Source of the DNA: PCC-6802 sp943367755
GTDB lineage: Bacteria; Cyanobacteriota; Cyanobacteriia; Pseudanabaenales; Pseudanabaenaceae
DNA: 64,000 bases
Direction of reading: 5' to 3'
Assembly (NCBI GenBank): GCA_943367755.1
Contig: CALRKB020000019.1
Coordinates: 13,245-77,244 of the forward strand
Part shown: one piece after another, positions 45,819-54,929 of the stretch
Layout: each line of letters opens with the position of its first letter
Position numbering within the stretch: the first letter of the stretch is position 1
Made by a program: the position numbers and the translations under genes
The notes under the pieces: model-generated
What the model saw: the letters and a program-made list of their open reading frames with translations, nothing else
Databases searched by the model: none
Told to the model about the DNA's origin: nothing

Positions 45819-47333
45819 ATGGCAAATTTTACAGGAACCGTAGCAAATGACAGTTACACCGCAACCCCCGAAGGTGATAACGCTAGAGGCTTAGATGGTA
45901 ACGATACTCTAATCGGCAACAGCGGCCAAGATACTTTGAATGGCAATGCCAATGATGATTTACTGCTAGCTGATAGTAATTCATCCACCGCAGGCGGAAA
46001 TGATAGTCTTTTCGGTGGTCAGGGGAATGACACTGTTGTTGGTGCTCGCTTTGGCTTTAGCGGCGATCAATTACTTGGCAACAGAGGCGAAGACGTCCTG
46101 ATTGCTTCTACTAATGGTGGTAACACTCTGTTTGGTGGGCAAGGCAGCGATACGATCTACGGTAGTGTCTCCAATAACAATGTGATGAATGGAGACTTGG
46201 GCGAAGATGTGTTGATTGCTGGTCTGGGTGGCGATCGCATGCTCGGTGGTGATGGTAACGATACTCTAATCGGCGGTGCTGGCAGTGATAATATGTTCGG
46301 CGAATTAGGTGCCGATCAGTACCAATTCTTCAGTGCCGTGCCTAACGATCTATCTGTCTTTACAGGCCCAGAGCAAGTGGTGCGCAGCAGAGGTGGGTTT
46401 GGTGGTTCTGATGTGATTAACGACTTCAGCACTGGTGATACTATTTCCATCAGTCAGTTGGATCGCGATGCGACCGTCAGCATGACAACTAACAGCGCAG
46501 GTGCTGCTGTGATTACAGTTGGCGGTACGGCCAGCAGCGGACAATCAACCAACAACCAAACAATTACCTTAGTGGGTGTTACTAAAGATCAGCTTTTGAG
46601 TCCTGGTTCACAGCTAATAGCGATTAATGGCAGCTTCATCACTTCCACTGATACCGTCAACTCAGGTGATACATCTGTATTTACCGTGGGTGGTGGTACT
46701 TCAGGCGGTGGTATCAATGGACTTAGCCTTGTTGGTAGCCCCGTTGCAGACTCCTTCTCGCCTATCGCAGGTGTGGCCACAACTGCCAATGGCATCTTGT
46801 TGCAATCTACGGTAAACGATGACATTCTCACTGGCAATGGTGGTAATGACATCATGGATGGCGGTGCTGGCAATGACAGGATTAATGGTGGCGATGGCGC
46901 TGACACACTGATTGGCAATACCGGAGCTGATACACTCACTGGTGGTGCTGGACTTGATGCTTTCAGATTTGTCAACTTCACACCTGGTGAAATTGATACG
47001 CTTGTCGACTTCCGTCGCACCACGGATGCAGATATCATTCAACTCAGTGCCGGTGGATTTGGTGGCTCTCTTGTCGCTGGTCAGACGGGAGCTGCTGCGC
47101 CCGCTCTACCCGCACAATTTGGGTTCCTTGCGGTTGCAGGTGGATTAACAGGAATTAATGCCCCGACAGGGATTGGAATTTCTACTGTTGGCTATGATTT
47201 ACTCGGCGGTGGCCTCTACTTCGATCGCGATGGTGGAGGGACAGGTACAACTTACGAACTATTTGCTCAGTTATCTCCCGTACCTGGCGCTGCTAATGCT
47301 CCTAACGCTGGATCGATCCAGATTATTGCTTAG
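45819..47333 (+). CDS. RTX calcium-binding protein, copy B
   Basis: 504 aa, nearly colinear with copy A: the same two RTX blocks, the same VFTGPEQVVRSRGGFGGSD spacer and the same RDGGGTGTTYELFAQL end. Differences include a shorter or altered repeat (FGELGADQYQF against FGGSGSDEFQF) and an extra VGGGTSGGGINGLSLVG linker. The pair is a tandem duplication with later drift. Predicted to be exported by type I secretion and to bind calcium on the cell surface, as S-layer-like or matrix material; no activity can be assigned. Confidence 0.9.
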   Translation: MANFTGTVANDSYTATPEGDNARGLDGNDTLIGNSGQDTLNGNANDDLLLADSNSSTAGGNDSLFGGQGNDTVVGARFGFSGDQLLGNRGEDVLIASTNGGNTLFGGQGSDTIYGSVSNNNVMNGDLGEDVLIAGLGGDRMLGGDGNDTLIGGAGSDNMFGELGADQYQFFSAVPNDLSVFTGPEQVVRSRGGFGGSDVINDFSTGDTISISQLDRDATVSMTTNSAGAAVITVGGTASSGQSTNNQTITLVGVTKDQLLSPGSQLIAINGSFITSTDTVNSGDTSVFTVGGGTSGGGINGLSLVGSPVADSFSPIAGVATTANGILLQSTVNDDILTGNGGNDIMDGGAGNDRINGGDGADTLIGNTGADTLTGGAGLDAFRFVNFTPGEIDTLVDFRRTTDADIIQLSAGGFGGSLVAGQTGAAAPALPAQFGFLAVAGGLTGINAPTGIGISTVGYDLLGGGLYFDRDGGGTGTTYELFAQLSPVPGAANAPNAGSIQIIA

Positions 47334-47358
47334 CCTGCATTATTCATGAGTTAGCTTT

Positions 47359-47392
47359 AGTAGGGTGGGCAATGCCCACCCTACTCTTTTTT
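47359..47392 (+). terminator. Intrinsic terminator after RTX copy B
   Basis: Stem AGTAGGGTGGGC/GCCCACCCTACT (12 bp), loop AAT, followed by CTTTTTT. The opposite strand shows no strong T-run, so it serves the plus strand. It separates the RTX gene from the convergent aspS. Confidence 0.92.
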
Positions 47393-47413
47393 GTGATGAG
47401 ATATACTGCCCGC

Positions 47414-49213
47414 CTATTTGTTCTTCTCTTTTTCAGGCATTCGCACCTTGACATGGAGATCCTTTAATTGAGAATCATCTACAGTGGCAGGCGCATCGGT
47501 GAGTAAGTCTCTGGCTTGCTGAGTTTTTGGGAAAGCGATCACATCACGGATGGAATCTGCTCCTGCTAGTAACATCACCAGACGATCTAAACCATAGGCA
47601 ATCCCCCCGTGAGGTGGCGTGCCGTATTCAAATGCTTCCAGTAGGAACCCAAATTTCTCTGAAGCTTCTTCTGATGAGAGACCGATCGCGGCAAATACCT
47701 GTTCCTGCACATCGCGCTGATAAATCCGCAGCGAACCGCCGCCAATTTCAAGACCGTTATAGACGATATCGTAGGCAAGTGCACGAGTCTTAATCGAGAG
47801 TGATTCTCCCTCTGATAAGTCTTTAGGATTAGGTGCGGTGAAAGGATGATGAATTGCTTCCAACCGTTTCTCATCCGCATTCCACTCAAACATGGGGAAG
47901 TCGGTAATCCAGAGGATATCGATTCTATCGGGATCGATCAAGCCTAATTCTTGTCCCAGGAATAAACGTAGGCGGTTGAGGGATTCATTTACGATCGCCG
48001 TCTCACCAGCCCCAAATAACAACAAAGTACCTGGTTCGGCACCAGTCCGCGCAAAGAGATCGGCTTTTTGCGCTGCGGTAAGATTATCCTTAATCGCGCC
48101 AATTGTTTCGATCTCACCACCATCTTTGACGCGGATGTAAGCCAAGCCCTTGGCTCCATACTGCGCTGCCAGATTCGCTAGGTCACCACCTGGCTTGATA
48201 CGAGTATTGGAAATGGTGCTATCTCCTCCTGGAATCGGTAGCACTTTGACCACACCACCACTGGCGATCGCTCCAGAAAACACCTTAAATCCCGACTGGG
48301 CAAATAAGTCGGAGACATTAACCAGTTCCAAACCAAAACGGGTATCGGGGCGATCGCAGCCGTAGCGATCCATGGACTCCGCATAGGTCATGCGCGGGAA
48401 GGGGGGCAATTCAATGCCTTTAATCTGGCGGAAGATATGTTTCACCAGGTTTTCATTCAGCGTCAAAATTTCTTCCTGTGACATGAAACTCATTTCCATA
48501 TCAAGCTGCGTAAACTCTGGCTGGCGATCGGCTCTGAGGTCTTCATCGCGGAAACAGCGTGCGATTTGATAGTAGCGATCGCACCCACCTACCATCAGCA
48601 ATTGCTTAAACAACTGTGGTGACTGGGGCAGGGCATACCATTGCCCAGGATTGGTGCGGCTGGGCACAAGATAATCGCGGGCACCCTCAGGTGTAGAGCG
48701 GCATAGCATGGGGGTTTCAATCTCCATGAAACTGCACTCATCTTCCAGATAGCGGCGCATAGTTTTCACTACCTGTGCCCGTAGTTGGAGATTATTGGCT
48801 AGCTTGTCACTGCGCATCTCCAAATAGCGATACTTGAGCCGTAACTCTTCACGCACGGTTTCAGTATCTGACACCACGAATGGTAGAGGCTTATGCACGG
48901 CATTGAGCAACTCAATCGACTCAGCATAGATCTCAATTTCACCCGTGGCGATTTTGGGGTTCGTTGAATCAGCGGGGCGCTGCGTTACCTTACCTGTTAC
49001 CCGAATAACATATTCATTGCGCATGTCATTGGCAATGTCATAAGAAGCAGGCGTGCGACCGATATCGCTGACAATTTGGACGATGCCAGTGCGATCGCGC
49101 AAATCCAGGAAAATCACGCCACCTTGATCGCGCTTGCGATTAACCCAGCCATACAGGCTCACGGATTGACCAATATGTTCGGCGTGGAGAAGACCACAGT
49201 AATGGGTGCGCAT
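47414..49213 (-). CDS. aspS: Aspartate-tRNA ligase
   Basis: 599 aa class II synthetase that charges tRNA-Asp (and, in lineages lacking AsnRS or with the non-discriminating form, tRNA-Asn). The N-terminal OB-fold anticodon-binding domain spans about 1-110 (SLYGWVNRKRDQGG). Motif 2 is near FRDEDLRADRQPEFTQLDME, and motif 3 is GLDRLVMLLAG near the end (about 540). The bacterial insertion domain (about 290-420) is present and the length is normal. The substrate range cannot be told from sequence alone. Confidence 0.97.
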   Translation of the reverse strand: MRTHYCGLLHAEHIGQSVSLYGWVNRKRDQGGVIFLDLRDRTGIVQIVSDIGRTPASYDIANDMRNEYVIRVTGKVTQRPADSTNPKIATGEIEIYAESIELLNAVHKPLPFVVSDTETVREELRLKYRYLEMRSDKLANNLQLRAQVVKTMRRYLEDECSFMEIETPMLCRSTPEGARDYLVPSRTNPGQWYALPQSPQLFKQLLMVGGCDRYYQIARCFRDEDLRADRQPEFTQLDMEMSFMSQEEILTLNENLVKHIFRQIKGIELPPFPRMTYAESMDRYGCDRPDTRFGLELVNVSDLFAQSGFKVFSGAIASGGVVKVLPIPGGDSTISNTRIKPGGDLANLAAQYGAKGLAYIRVKDGGEIETIGAIKDNLTAAQKADLFARTGAEPGTLLLFGAGETAIVNESLNRLRLFLGQELGLIDPDRIDILWITDFPMFEWNADEKRLEAIHHPFTAPNPKDLSEGESLSIKTRALAYDIVYNGLEIGGGSLRIYQRDVQEQVFAAIGLSSEEASEKFGFLLEAFEYGTPPHGGIAYGLDRLVMLLAGADSIRDVIAFPKTQQARDLLTDAPATVDDSQLKDLHVKVRMPEKEKNK

Positions 49214-49368
49214 AGGATCGGTATTGTGAAAGTTTTTACAGCTTTAAGATTCTAGAACGGCTAGATACCATTGATCATAACTTTCTCGTCTGCGATCGCC
49301 CCATAACATGACTGCAATAGCTATTGTGTGTCCTTGCCAAACAGCAAAACAAGGCTGAAATAAATAAA

Positions 49369-49392
49369 GTCTGGCATATTTAAACACCAGAC
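49369..49392 (-). terminator. Putative terminator of the 49446 gene
   Basis: Inverted repeat GTCTGG/CCAGAC around a 12-base AT-rich loop. On the minus strand it is followed by TTTATTTATTT, about 50 bp after the stop. Weak stem, so moderate confidence. Confidence 0.45.
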
Positions 49393-49445
49393 CTGGATAT
49401 TTACTAAGATGCCGACACCTTAGCTAGATTGCTTTAGTGCAAGGC

Positions 49446-49886
49446 TTAGTCCAAAAAGCCCATCAAAGCAACAGAATTATCGATCGTGTTTGAAGCAACT
49501 GGACGATTAGCACCCATCGAAGAATAAATTTCGTCAATATTCAGCGTCCCAGCCATGATCGGCCGTTCGCCAGCTACATTGAATACTTCGTTGAACTTGA
49601 ACGTGCCAGTCATCACAGGCCGTTCGCCAGCAGAATGAAATATTTCGCTGACCTTTTGTTTGCCAGCAGAGATGGGGCGATTGTTGGGCAGGGCTTTGCT
49701 TGGTTGTACTAGTTGAATGGCTCCCTTATCTGCAACTGAAGTTGCGACAACAAGCTCAGCCGAAGAACCTTTTGCATCAGCGGTAGCGACACTAACCACT
49801 TCTACTGTTTGCGCTTCACTCTTAGTCCCAGGACGACGATTTGCCTTGATGCCGTCATCCCCTTTATCAACAGTGCTAGTGCTCAT
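49446..49886 (-). CDS. Short protein with four NRP/ERP-type repeats
   Basis: 146 aa from the ATG at 49886. The N-terminal 65 residues are polar and low-complexity (no signal peptide). The C-terminal 80 contain four related units of about 20 residues, each starting with a turn (NRPISAG, ERPVMTG, ERPIMAG, NRPVASN) followed by a hydrophobic strand, and the protein ends VALMGFLD. I recall similar NRPI/ERPV repeats in small cyanobacterial proteins without a name, and I cannot give a function. It stands alone between aspS and the response regulator. Confidence 0.7.
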   Translation of the reverse strand: MSTSTVDKGDDGIKANRRPGTKSEAQTVEVVSVATADAKGSSAELVVATSVADKGAIQLVQPSKALPNNRPISAGKQKVSEIFHSAGERPVMTGTFKFNEVFNVAGERPIMAGTLNIDEIYSSMGANRPVASNTIDNSVALMGFLD

Positions 49887-50193
49887 AGCCAAATACCTAT
49901 AGATTATTAACTCGGGTTTACTAAATCAGCACAAAAGTCATTGTTTTTCGACAAGTGACCTTTGCCTTATTTTTGTGAAACTTTAAGAAACTATTATAAA
50001 TGTACAACTCTATTAACGAACTATACATAAAACTAAACAAACATATAAGTTTCATTAAATAGCTTTAGAGTAATGACGATGACTTAGGTAGTTATTAAAA
50101 AAATTTACGGTGGTGTCCTAGATCTGTAGGTCAAGTTTTCGAAAAAAATTGTGCTGTTTGCTTTGCAGAGGTCTTGTCCACAGATCTGGAGCA
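49887..50193. other. Intergenic region
   Basis: 307 AT-rich bases between two minus-strand genes. It should hold the promoter of the NRP-repeat gene and the 3' end of the response-regulator transcript. No gene or clear structured RNA was seen. Confidence 0.4.
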
Positions 50194-50562
50194 TTACCCT
50201 ATCTTCAGTAGTCGCTGTACGATACTGACTAAATGCTCGGCATCAATGGGCTTGGTTACGTAAGCATCTGCCCCTAATTCCATACTCCAAGCCTTGTCAA
50301 AGTCTGTATTCTTAGTGGAACTGACTACAACCGGAATCAGTCTAGCTTTCTCATTTTCTCTCAACTCCCACAGTACTTGATAGCCATTCATGCGCTCCAT
50401 AACGACATCCAACACAATTAAATCCGGTTTATTCAGCTCGATATTCTGTATTGCTTCATCGCCATCATTGGCATGACTAACTGCATAGCCTGCATCTTGC
50501 AGCGCTCGACAGATTGGATCTTGCTGACTGGCAAGATCATCGACAACTAGGATTTTCGGCAT
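50194..50562 (-). CDS. Single-domain response regulator (CheY-like)
   Basis: 122 aa from the ATG at 50562, preceded by GGAGG at 6 bases. A longer frame to 50601 is ignored. Receiver domain with the acidic pair in KILVVDDLAS, the phospho-acceptor Asp in LIVLDVVMERMNG, the switch Ser/Thr in VVVSSTKN and the conserved lysine in YVTKPIDAE. It resembles PilH-like regulators of twitching motility in cyanobacteria. No output domain. Its leader (50581-50752) is a near copy of that of the hybrid kinase upstream. Confidence 0.92.
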   Translation of the reverse strand: MPKILVVDDLASQQDPICRALQDAGYAVSHANDGDEAIQNIELNKPDLIVLDVVMERMNGYQVLWELRENEKARLIPVVVSSTKNTDFDKAWSMELGADAYVTKPIDAEHLVSIVQRLLKIG

Positions 50563-50580
50563 TTGGAACCTCCAATAAAT

Positions 50581-50752
50581 CAAACTACAGTTATTGCTCA
50601 AGGAAAATTTCAGGTTTTCTCCAAGCTGTCATGGACTACTTCAGAGATTGCGTTGATTGAGTGGGTTGCTCTTTCACTAATCAAAATAAGGGTTCGCGCT
50701 TGGGGATTCAGTATGAAGAGGTGAGATCTAAAAGTGAGAGAAGCGATCGCTT
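50581..50752 (-). repeat. Duplicated leader, copy 1
   Basis: About 172 bp that match 53431-53603 at most positions, including GGTTCGCGCTTGGG(G/A)ATTCAG, GTGAGATCTAAA and a terminal GCGATCGC. It ends 18 bp upstream of the start of the response-regulator gene. The plus-strand frame in copy 1 has a stop where copy 2 is open. Confidence 0.9.
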
Positions 50753-50901
50753 AGGAATAGGGGTTTGAGTAACAATGGAGTAGACGGTAGGCGATCGCCA
50801 TACAACTGAGCGAGAAGTGCTATTGCAATCCTATCTGAGCCGTGACTTTCTGACTGGGGATGTCATTCGTCATTAGTCATTAGTTGAGACAGATGATAAC
50901 G

Positions 50902-53379
50902 CTATAGTAATTTGGATAATTCTCGCTGCACCTGCTGGTAAGTATTCTCTATCTGCTGGAGCAAACTATCTAACTCCTGGAGTTCGTTTTTCTTGAGTTT
51001 AAGCTCGATTTGCTCGCACAAGTTTGCCAAGCCTGTTGCACCAAGAACTCTACTGCTGCCTTTTAGAGAATGAGCAATGTCCTGCATCTCCTGTAGATTT
51101 GATGCCTGTAGCGATTGTCCCAACTTATGTAACAGTCTCGGTGCTTCTTCCTGCAGGAATAATCGAACCATGCGCTGAACGAGGTCGGGATTGATTTCGC
51201 GAATGCGCTGGATTGCCACATCGTCAATGATTGCTGCCGAACTGATGTAATTATCTTCTCTCTCGGATGCAGTTCCTCGATCCCATCCCCACTTTCCCAA
51301 CATGTGCTGCATAACGTCAATGACAATTGGCTTGCTAATGTAGTCATCCATGCCGGCTTCAAAACACTTCTCGCGATCGTCTTGACAAGCACTTGCAGTC
51401 ATGGCAATAATCTTAGGGCGCGGATAGGCTAAACCTAAGTTTTGCCAATTATTGACGAGGTAGCTAGAAGTCTCTAAGCCATCCATTTCAGGCATCTGTA
51501 CGTCTAAAAGCAGGATATTGTATTCTTTCTTCTGAATTGCTTCGATTGCCAACCGACCATTACCAACAATATCAACTTCGTAGCCCATCTTCACTATCAT
51601 TGCTAAAGCGAATTCTTGATTGATCGGGTTATCTTCTGCAACAAGAATGTTTAGGGGTATGCGTTCGCCCAGTTTTGCATCTAGTTTACTAGGTCTACTT
51701 TGTTGTACTTGCAGAGAGTTTGGGGGAAGGGCATTCACTACATGTGTTTGAATTGTAAACAAGAAAGTTGAACCTTTTTCTAATTCGCTCTCAACCCAGA
51801 TTTCACCGCCCATTAAGCCAACCAGGCGATCGCAAATTGCCAAACCCAAGCCCGTCCCCCCATATTTGCGCGTTGTAGCCAGATCTGCTTGCGAAAAAGG
51901 TTTAAACAAACGCTCGATTTTGTCTTTGGGAATGCCGATCCCCGTATCTTTCACGGCAAATAGAAGAGAGACTTTCGCCATATCGGAAGTTGCCGTAACG
52001 CTCGAATTGCTCTCCATCACTTCTGTTTGCAACCTTACAAAAATACGGACTTCACCCTCCGCAGTGAATTTGATCGCATTGTTAACCAGGTTCAGGAGAA
52101 TTTGACGCAGGCGAGTAGCATCGCCAGCGATATAGTTTGGAACGTCAGATGCCACCTGATAGTACAGGTTGAGATTTTTCTCCGCCGCTTTGACCGTGAG
52201 TAGATCGCAGACCTCCTGAAGGCAGACTCGAATTGCCAGTGGTTGCCTTTCCAGTTCGAGTTTCCCCGATTCAATTTTAGAGAAGTCTAGGATATCGTTA
52301 ATCACTGTAAGGAGAATCTCACCGCTAACCTGGGCAATATTGACAAATTTTTGCTGTTCTGCCGTCAGTTCTGTAGCAGCAAGTAGCTGGGTCATCCCTA
52401 AAACACCGTTGATGGGAGTTCTGATCTCATGACTCATCACTGCCAGGAAATCTGCTTTAGCCCTGGCAGCAAGTTCTGCTGCTTCCTTCGCATGCTTGAG
52501 TTCTGCTAGTAACTGCGACTGTTGTACTTCTGCCTGTTTGCGATCGCTGATGTCGCAAAAGTGCCAGACCAGACCAAAATATTTATTCTCTGGGGAAATG
52601 ACGGGACTGGAATAACAGTCGTACGATCGGTTCTCATAGGAAACCTCGCCGCGCATAATTTCATCGGGGCGATCGTACGCACTCTCCAGTAAGTTAATTA
52701 ATGATTCGGGCAATTGCGATTGGCTGAGCAGTACGCTTAATAGCCGTTGACTCTCTCCAGATTCGAGCAATTCCTTGGAGATGTGCCACATTTCACAGAA
52801 GCGATGATTGTAACTGACGATGTGTCCCTGCTCGTCAACTGCCAGAATGCCTTCAATTGCTGCTTCTTGCTGAGCGCTCAGGAGAGAATTGCTGCGCTGT
52901 AGCGCTTCTAATGCGAGATTCTGGTCGAGAATTACTTGTTTGACATGAATATTTTGTTTTGAAAGGTGACTGCGTAATTTGCAAATCGTGAGTTGATTAT
53001 CGACGCGCACGAGGACTTCGGCAGGGTGAAATGGCTTGGTGATGTAGTCTACCCCGCTATATGTGAGAGCTTCTACTTCGCGATCGAGGTTGTTGTTAGC
53101 TTCGATCAAAATTGTTGGAATATCTCGGGTTTTTACGTTGGCTTTCAGATCCTGACTAGCTTTGCCGCCATGTATTCCTGGCATCGAGATATCAAGTAAG
53201 ATGAGATCGGGGCGGATAGTTTGAGCCTGTGTTATAGTTGCAGCGCCATTACTAGCGATAGAAACTTTATACCCCTTGTTAGTTAGCAAAGCAGACAGGG
53301 CATCTAAATCTTCTTGTTCGTCGTCAGCGATTAAAATCCTCGCAGTTGGTTCTTCTGGATTGAGATGGAGATTTTTCAT
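50902..53379 (-). CDS. Hybrid sensor histidine kinase (REC-PAS-HisKA-HATPase-REC-Hpt)
   Basis: 825 aa. Order of domains: N-terminal receiver (about 13-130; ILIADDEQED, Asp in LILLDISMPG), a linker with coiled coil, PAS (about 165-285; VDEQGHIVSYNHRFCEMW), HisKA (about 310-375; FLAVMSHEIRTPINGVLG with the phospho-His), HATPase (about 420-545; NNAIKF, DTGIGIPKD, GGTGLGLAI), receiver 2 (about 575-695; Asp in LLLDVQMPEMDG) and Hpt (about 730-810; IAHSLKGSSRVLG). No membrane helix, so a cytoplasmic phosphorelay kinase. Gene context suggests output to the downstream CheY-like protein. Confidence 0.95.
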   Translation of the reverse strand: MKNLHLNPEEPTARILIADDEQEDLDALSALLTNKGYKVSIASNGAATITQAQTIRPDLILLDISMPGIHGGKASQDLKANVKTRDIPTILIEANNNLDREVEALTYSGVDYITKPFHPAEVLVRVDNQLTICKLRSHLSKQNIHVKQVILDQNLALEALQRSNSLLSAQQEAAIEGILAVDEQGHIVSYNHRFCEMWHISKELLESGESQRLLSVLLSQSQLPESLINLLESAYDRPDEIMRGEVSYENRSYDCYSSPVISPENKYFGLVWHFCDISDRKQAEVQQSQLLAELKHAKEAAELAARAKADFLAVMSHEIRTPINGVLGMTQLLAATELTAEQQKFVNIAQVSGEILLTVINDILDFSKIESGKLELERQPLAIRVCLQEVCDLLTVKAAEKNLNLYYQVASDVPNYIAGDATRLRQILLNLVNNAIKFTAEGEVRIFVRLQTEVMESNSSVTATSDMAKVSLLFAVKDTGIGIPKDKIERLFKPFSQADLATTRKYGGTGLGLAICDRLVGLMGGEIWVESELEKGSTFLFTIQTHVVNALPPNSLQVQQSRPSKLDAKLGERIPLNILVAEDNPINQEFALAMIVKMGYEVDIVGNGRLAIEAIQKKEYNILLLDVQMPEMDGLETSSYLVNNWQNLGLAYPRPKIIAMTASACQDDREKCFEAGMDDYISKPIVIDVMQHMLGKWGWDRGTASEREDNYISSAAIIDDVAIQRIREINPDLVQRMVRLFLQEEAPRLLHKLGQSLQASNLQEMQDIAHSLKGSSRVLGATGLANLCEQIELKLKKNELQELDSLLQQIENTYQQVQRELSKLL

Positions 53380-53430
53380 TGCTGGTTACCTTGTGTTTAA
53401 ATCCCTCCTTGTTCGTTAGCAACCAACTGT

Positions 53431-53603
53431 TAAACTGCAGTTATCGCTCAAGGGAAATTTCAGTTTTTTCTCCAGACTGTCATGGACTACCTCAGAGATT
53501 GGTTTGATCGAGTGATTAGCTCTTTCTGTAATCAAGATAAGGGTTCGCGCTTGGGAATTCAGTATGAATTGGTGAGATCTAAAGGTGAGAAAAGCGATCG
53601 CTT
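53431..53603 (-). repeat. Duplicated leader, copy 2
   Basis: About 173 bp upstream of the hybrid-kinase gene, matching copy 1 at 50581-50752. The plus-strand frame from 53482 is open (starts MDYLRDWFDRVISSF) and is conserved in copy 1 except for a stop codon, so it may once have been coding. Confidence 0.9.
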
Positions 53604-53680
53604 CAAAATATTACCATTTCCCGATGTCCGCATTGCCCCTACCTGTGCGCGTCGATATCTACCCCCCAAGACCTTATGAT

Positions 53681-54916
53681 TTAATCCTGTAAGCCTATTT
53701 GGTCAAAAAACTGGGATGCGGGTATTGGTGGGCTAATCAGAAATCCCTGGATTTCGTCGCACTCAAGCTGCCGCAAGCAGTCCCGTTCCGCATTGGTTTC
53801 TACCCCTTCAGCCACAACCTTGATATCCAGCTTGTGGGCTAAGGAGATTATAGCACTTGCAATAGCAATATCTTTCGGATTGCGATCGATATTTTTGACA
53901 AAGCAGCGATCGAGCTTGAGGATATCAAAAGGGAAATGATGTAGCATTAGCATCGAGGAATAACCCGTGCCAAAATCATCGATCGCTACATTGATTCCCA
54001 AAGATTTCAGAGCGTGGAGTTGTCTAACCATCAGTTCAATATCCTCGATCAGAGCAGTCTCCGTAAGCTCTACCTCGATAAACCTTGGGTCAACTTGGGT
54101 CTCCTGTAGAATTCGAGCAACTTGATTATACAGATGGGGTAGCTTAAGTTGAGAGCCTGACAAATTTACACTCATACTCAAGTTTTTTAAGTTGGCTTTG
54201 TGCAATATCTGCAACTGCTGACAGGCTGTCCTGAGTACCCATTCCCCAATCGGTTCGATCGAGCCCGTCGCCTCTGCGATCGGAATAAAAGTCGTGGGTA
54301 AAATAGTCCCATGTTGGGGATGGTGCCATCGAATCAGCGCTTCTATGCTGACAATGCGATCGGTACGCAAATTTACCCTGGGTTGGTAGTACAAACTAAA
54401 TTCCTGCTGTTTCAGCGCTCGGGATAAATCAGCTTCAATGGTGCGATGTTCTTCGCTCTGCCGCTTAAGTTGCCGCAGTTCAGCTTGAAAATCCTCCAGT
54501 TGTTCGGTGAAATCTTGTTCCTTTAGCGCTTCAGCACGATATTTTTGCAGAGCGATCTCAATACTGACCCGCAAGTCGTTGGGCTTAAATGGTTTCACTA
54601 AGTAGCCATAGGGATTGGTTGACTTAGCCCGCTCTAAAGTAGTGTTATCGGCATAGGCAGTCATGTAAACCACGGGAATTCGCAGTTGATTGCCAATCTG
54701 AGTTGCTGCCGCGATGCCATCAATAGGCCCTTGCAGGAAGATGTCCATCAACACTAAATTGGGATGCAGTTCGGTGGATTTGGCGATCGCCTCTTCTCCC
54801 GATGGCACTATACCTGATACTTCATAACCTTGCTTGCGGAGATGTCTGGCAATATTGTCTGCTGCCAGCATTTCATCTTCAACAATTAAAATTTTGGATG
54901 GAATAGTAGTTGTCAT
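53681..54916 (-). CDS. Response regulator with EAL (c-di-GMP phosphodiesterase) domain
   Basis: 411 aa. Receiver domain (about 7-120; KILIVEDEMLAA, Asp in LVLMDIFLQG, Lys in YLVKPFKPND), a coiled-coil linker (about 125-165), and an EAL domain (about 170-400). EAL residues look intact: VSIEALIRWHHPQ (the family E-x-L), VELTETALIED, AIDDFGTGYSS, LKLDRCFVK and VVAEGVET. So the domain is likely active and would degrade cyclic di-GMP to pGpG when the receiver is phosphorylated. It overlaps nothing and lies 13 bp after the Cache kinase, probably in one operon. Confidence 0.93.
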   Translation of the reverse strand: MTTTIPSKILIVEDEMLAADNIARHLRKQGYEVSGIVPSGEEAIAKSTELHPNLVLMDIFLQGPIDGIAAATQIGNQLRIPVVYMTAYADNTTLERAKSTNPYGYLVKPFKPNDLRVSIEIALQKYRAEALKEQDFTEQLEDFQAELRQLKRQSEEHRTIEADLSRALKQQEFSLYYQPRVNLRTDRIVSIEALIRWHHPQHGTILPTTFIPIAEATGSIEPIGEWVLRTACQQLQILHKANLKNLSMSVNLSGSQLKLPHLYNQVARILQETQVDPRFIEVELTETALIEDIELMVRQLHALKSLGINVAIDDFGTGYSSMLMLHHFPFDILKLDRCFVKNIDRNPKDIAIASAIISLAHKLDIKVVAEGVETNAERDCLRQLECDEIQGFLISPPIPASQFFDQIGLQD

Positions 54917-54929
54917 TTTTCTAGCTGCC

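Noticed and set aside
43970..47333. RTX genes as a toxin/immunity pair
   Set aside because: No toxin catalytic domain or immunity partner is visible, and the repeats alone indicate calcium-binding secreted proteins.
53482..53679. 65-codon plus-strand frame in the hybrid-kinase leader
   Set aside because: It lies in the duplicated leader, and the matching frame in the other copy is broken by a stop. It could be a small protein, but I cannot support it.
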